Positions 63,426 to 64,000 of a stretch of 64,000 nt of DNA are shown piece after piece (the stretch's first letter is position 1; each line of letters starts with the position of its first letter). Under the pieces are notes generated by a model. That model ran no database searches and was not told the origin of the DNA. It saw nothing but the letters and a program-made list of their open reading frames with translations. The position numbers and the translations under genes were made by a program. This DNA comes from Gammaproteobacteria bacterium. GTDB lineage: Bacteria; Pseudomonadota; Gammaproteobacteria; Pseudomonadales; Ketobacteraceae. The stretch covers positions 1 to 64,000 of the forward strand of contig JABLXQ010000025.1 in assembly GCA_013178375.1 (NCBI GenBank). The letters run 5' to 3'.

Positions 63426-64000
63426 ATGGCGAATGTCGCAGATGTCGTCCTGCAGGAAATCAACGAGCTGATCGATAAGGATCAGCTGGTGTTGCCCACG
63501 CTGCCCGAAGTGGCGTTGAAAGCGCGCGAAGTCGCGGAAGACAACAATGCCTCGGCGGCAGACCTGGCCAAGGTGATCAGTGTTGATGTGGCCATGACGG
63601 CGCGCATCATCAAGGTAGCCAATAGCCCACTGATGCGCGGCGCGCGTGAAATCAACGATGTGCAGATGGCCATTGCGCGGCTGGGCATCGCCTGCATTTC
63701 CAATCTGGTGACCGGTCTGGCGATGGAGCAGATGTTCCAGGCAACATCGGATTTGATCGACAAGACCATGCGCAAATCCTGGCATCACAGCACCGAAGTG
63801 GCCGGTATCGCCAACGTGATTTGCCGCCACTACACCAAGCTGAAACCGGACCAGGCCACGCTGGCAGGACTTGTGCACGAAATCGGTATCCTACCCATCC
63901 TCACCTATGCAGAGGAATACGGCAAACTGAACGACCCTATTACGCTGCAGAAAGTGATCGATGCGATCCATCCGATCGTAGGAGCCCGCATCCTGCAGTC
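63426..64000 (+). CDS. HDOD domain protein (N-terminal part)
   Basis: An open frame from ATG 63426 runs past the right edge; 191 residues are visible. 'LPTLPEVALKAREVAEDNNASAA', 'VISVDVAMTARIIKVANSPL', 'INDVQMAIARLGIACISNLV', 'WHHSTEVAGIANVI' and 'LAGLVHEIGILPIL' (each read in part) are the HDOD pattern, a catalytically altered HD-like domain found in bacterial signalling proteins. Whether more domains follow is unknown. GTGGAG lies about 10 bases upstream of the ATG. Confidence 0.85.
   Translation, partial: MANVADVVLQEINELIDKDQLVLPTLPEVALKAREVAEDNNASAADLAKVISVDVAMTARIIKVANSPLMRGAREINDVQMAIARLGIACISNLVTGLAMEQMFQATSDLIDKTMRKSWHHSTEVAGIANVICRHYTKLKPDQATLAGLVHEIGILPILTYAEEYGKLNDPITLQKVIDAIHPIVGARILQ

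Overview
This is a gene-dense, chromosomal-looking stretch of a GC-rich gammaproteobacterium. The order nadB / rpoE(algU)-rseA-rseB-rseC-lepA-lepB-DUF4845-rnc-era-recO-pdxJ-acpS, and cysM-rlmD-relA-mazG beside a barA/gacS kinase, is the Pseudomonas-type arrangement. A Pseudomonas-type FabY initiating ketosynthase, a foldase-dependent lipase pair, a PhaC-like hydrolase, an acyl-CoA-binding protein and an SCP2-like protein suggest a lipid- or hydrocarbon-oriented relative (Alcanivorax/Ketobacter/Oceanospirillales-like). The genus is inference. I see no phage, insertion sequence, CRISPR array or rRNA. There is one tRNA (Leu, UAG).

Layout. 1-9.3 kb, accessory lipid and regulatory genes: tail of a molybdopterin oxidoreductase, DUF4382 lipoprotein, MerR regulator, ferritin-like metal-dependent hydrolase with an AT-rich repeated operator, PhaC-like hydrolase with a serine nucleophile, lipase plus chaperone, MBL-fold protein and Crp/Fnr regulator. 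9.3-17.2 kb: tRNA-Leu, a receiver/degenerate-GGDEF protein with a structured leader, a coiled-coil membrane protein, an exported protein/esterase/epimerase operon, a GGDEF-EAL protein and a cutinase-like lipoprotein. 17.4-25.3 kb: acetyl-CoA acetyltransferase, FabY, then leucine dehydrogenase with branched-chain 2-oxoacid dehydrogenase E1alpha, E1beta and E2 (no E3). 25.3-34.6 kb: SixA-CHAD pair, a 7TMR-DISM PAS-GGDEF-EAL protein, cmoM with a DUF1499 gene, a 61-residue orphan with its own terminator, and a PAS-GAF-PAS-GGDEF-EAL protein. 34.6-37.3 kb: iron alcohol dehydrogenase, SCP2-like protein, DUF2789 protein and acyl-CoA-binding protein. 37.3-40.2 kb: moeA, moaB, moaA. 40.2-49.5 kb: mazG, relA, rlmD, a 28-bp-arm inverted-repeat element, a PolB-like exonuclease, cysM and the divergent barA. 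49.5-59.6 kb: zinc-ribbon gene, acpS, pdxJ, recO, era, rnc, DUF4845, lepB, lepA and the sigma-E/anti-sigma cluster. 59.8-64 kb: nadB, ygfX-sdhE, ygfZ and the start of an HDOD gene.

How the genes work together. Four proteins carry GGDEF-type domains, three of them with complete EAL domains, and a BarA/GacS hybrid kinase is also present, so c-di-GMP and Gac signalling are well represented. Thiolase, FabY and branched-chain keto-acid oxidation together supply acyl-CoA and fatty-acid primers. The 3' third is housekeeping: stringent response, envelope stress, ribosome and RNA processing, cofactor synthesis. The most unusual items are the SD-sequestering leader of a degenerate-GGDEF gene that keeps its I-site, the large inverted-repeat element, the lipase with a changed oxyanion loop, the serine PhaC-like enzyme and the 61-residue orphan.
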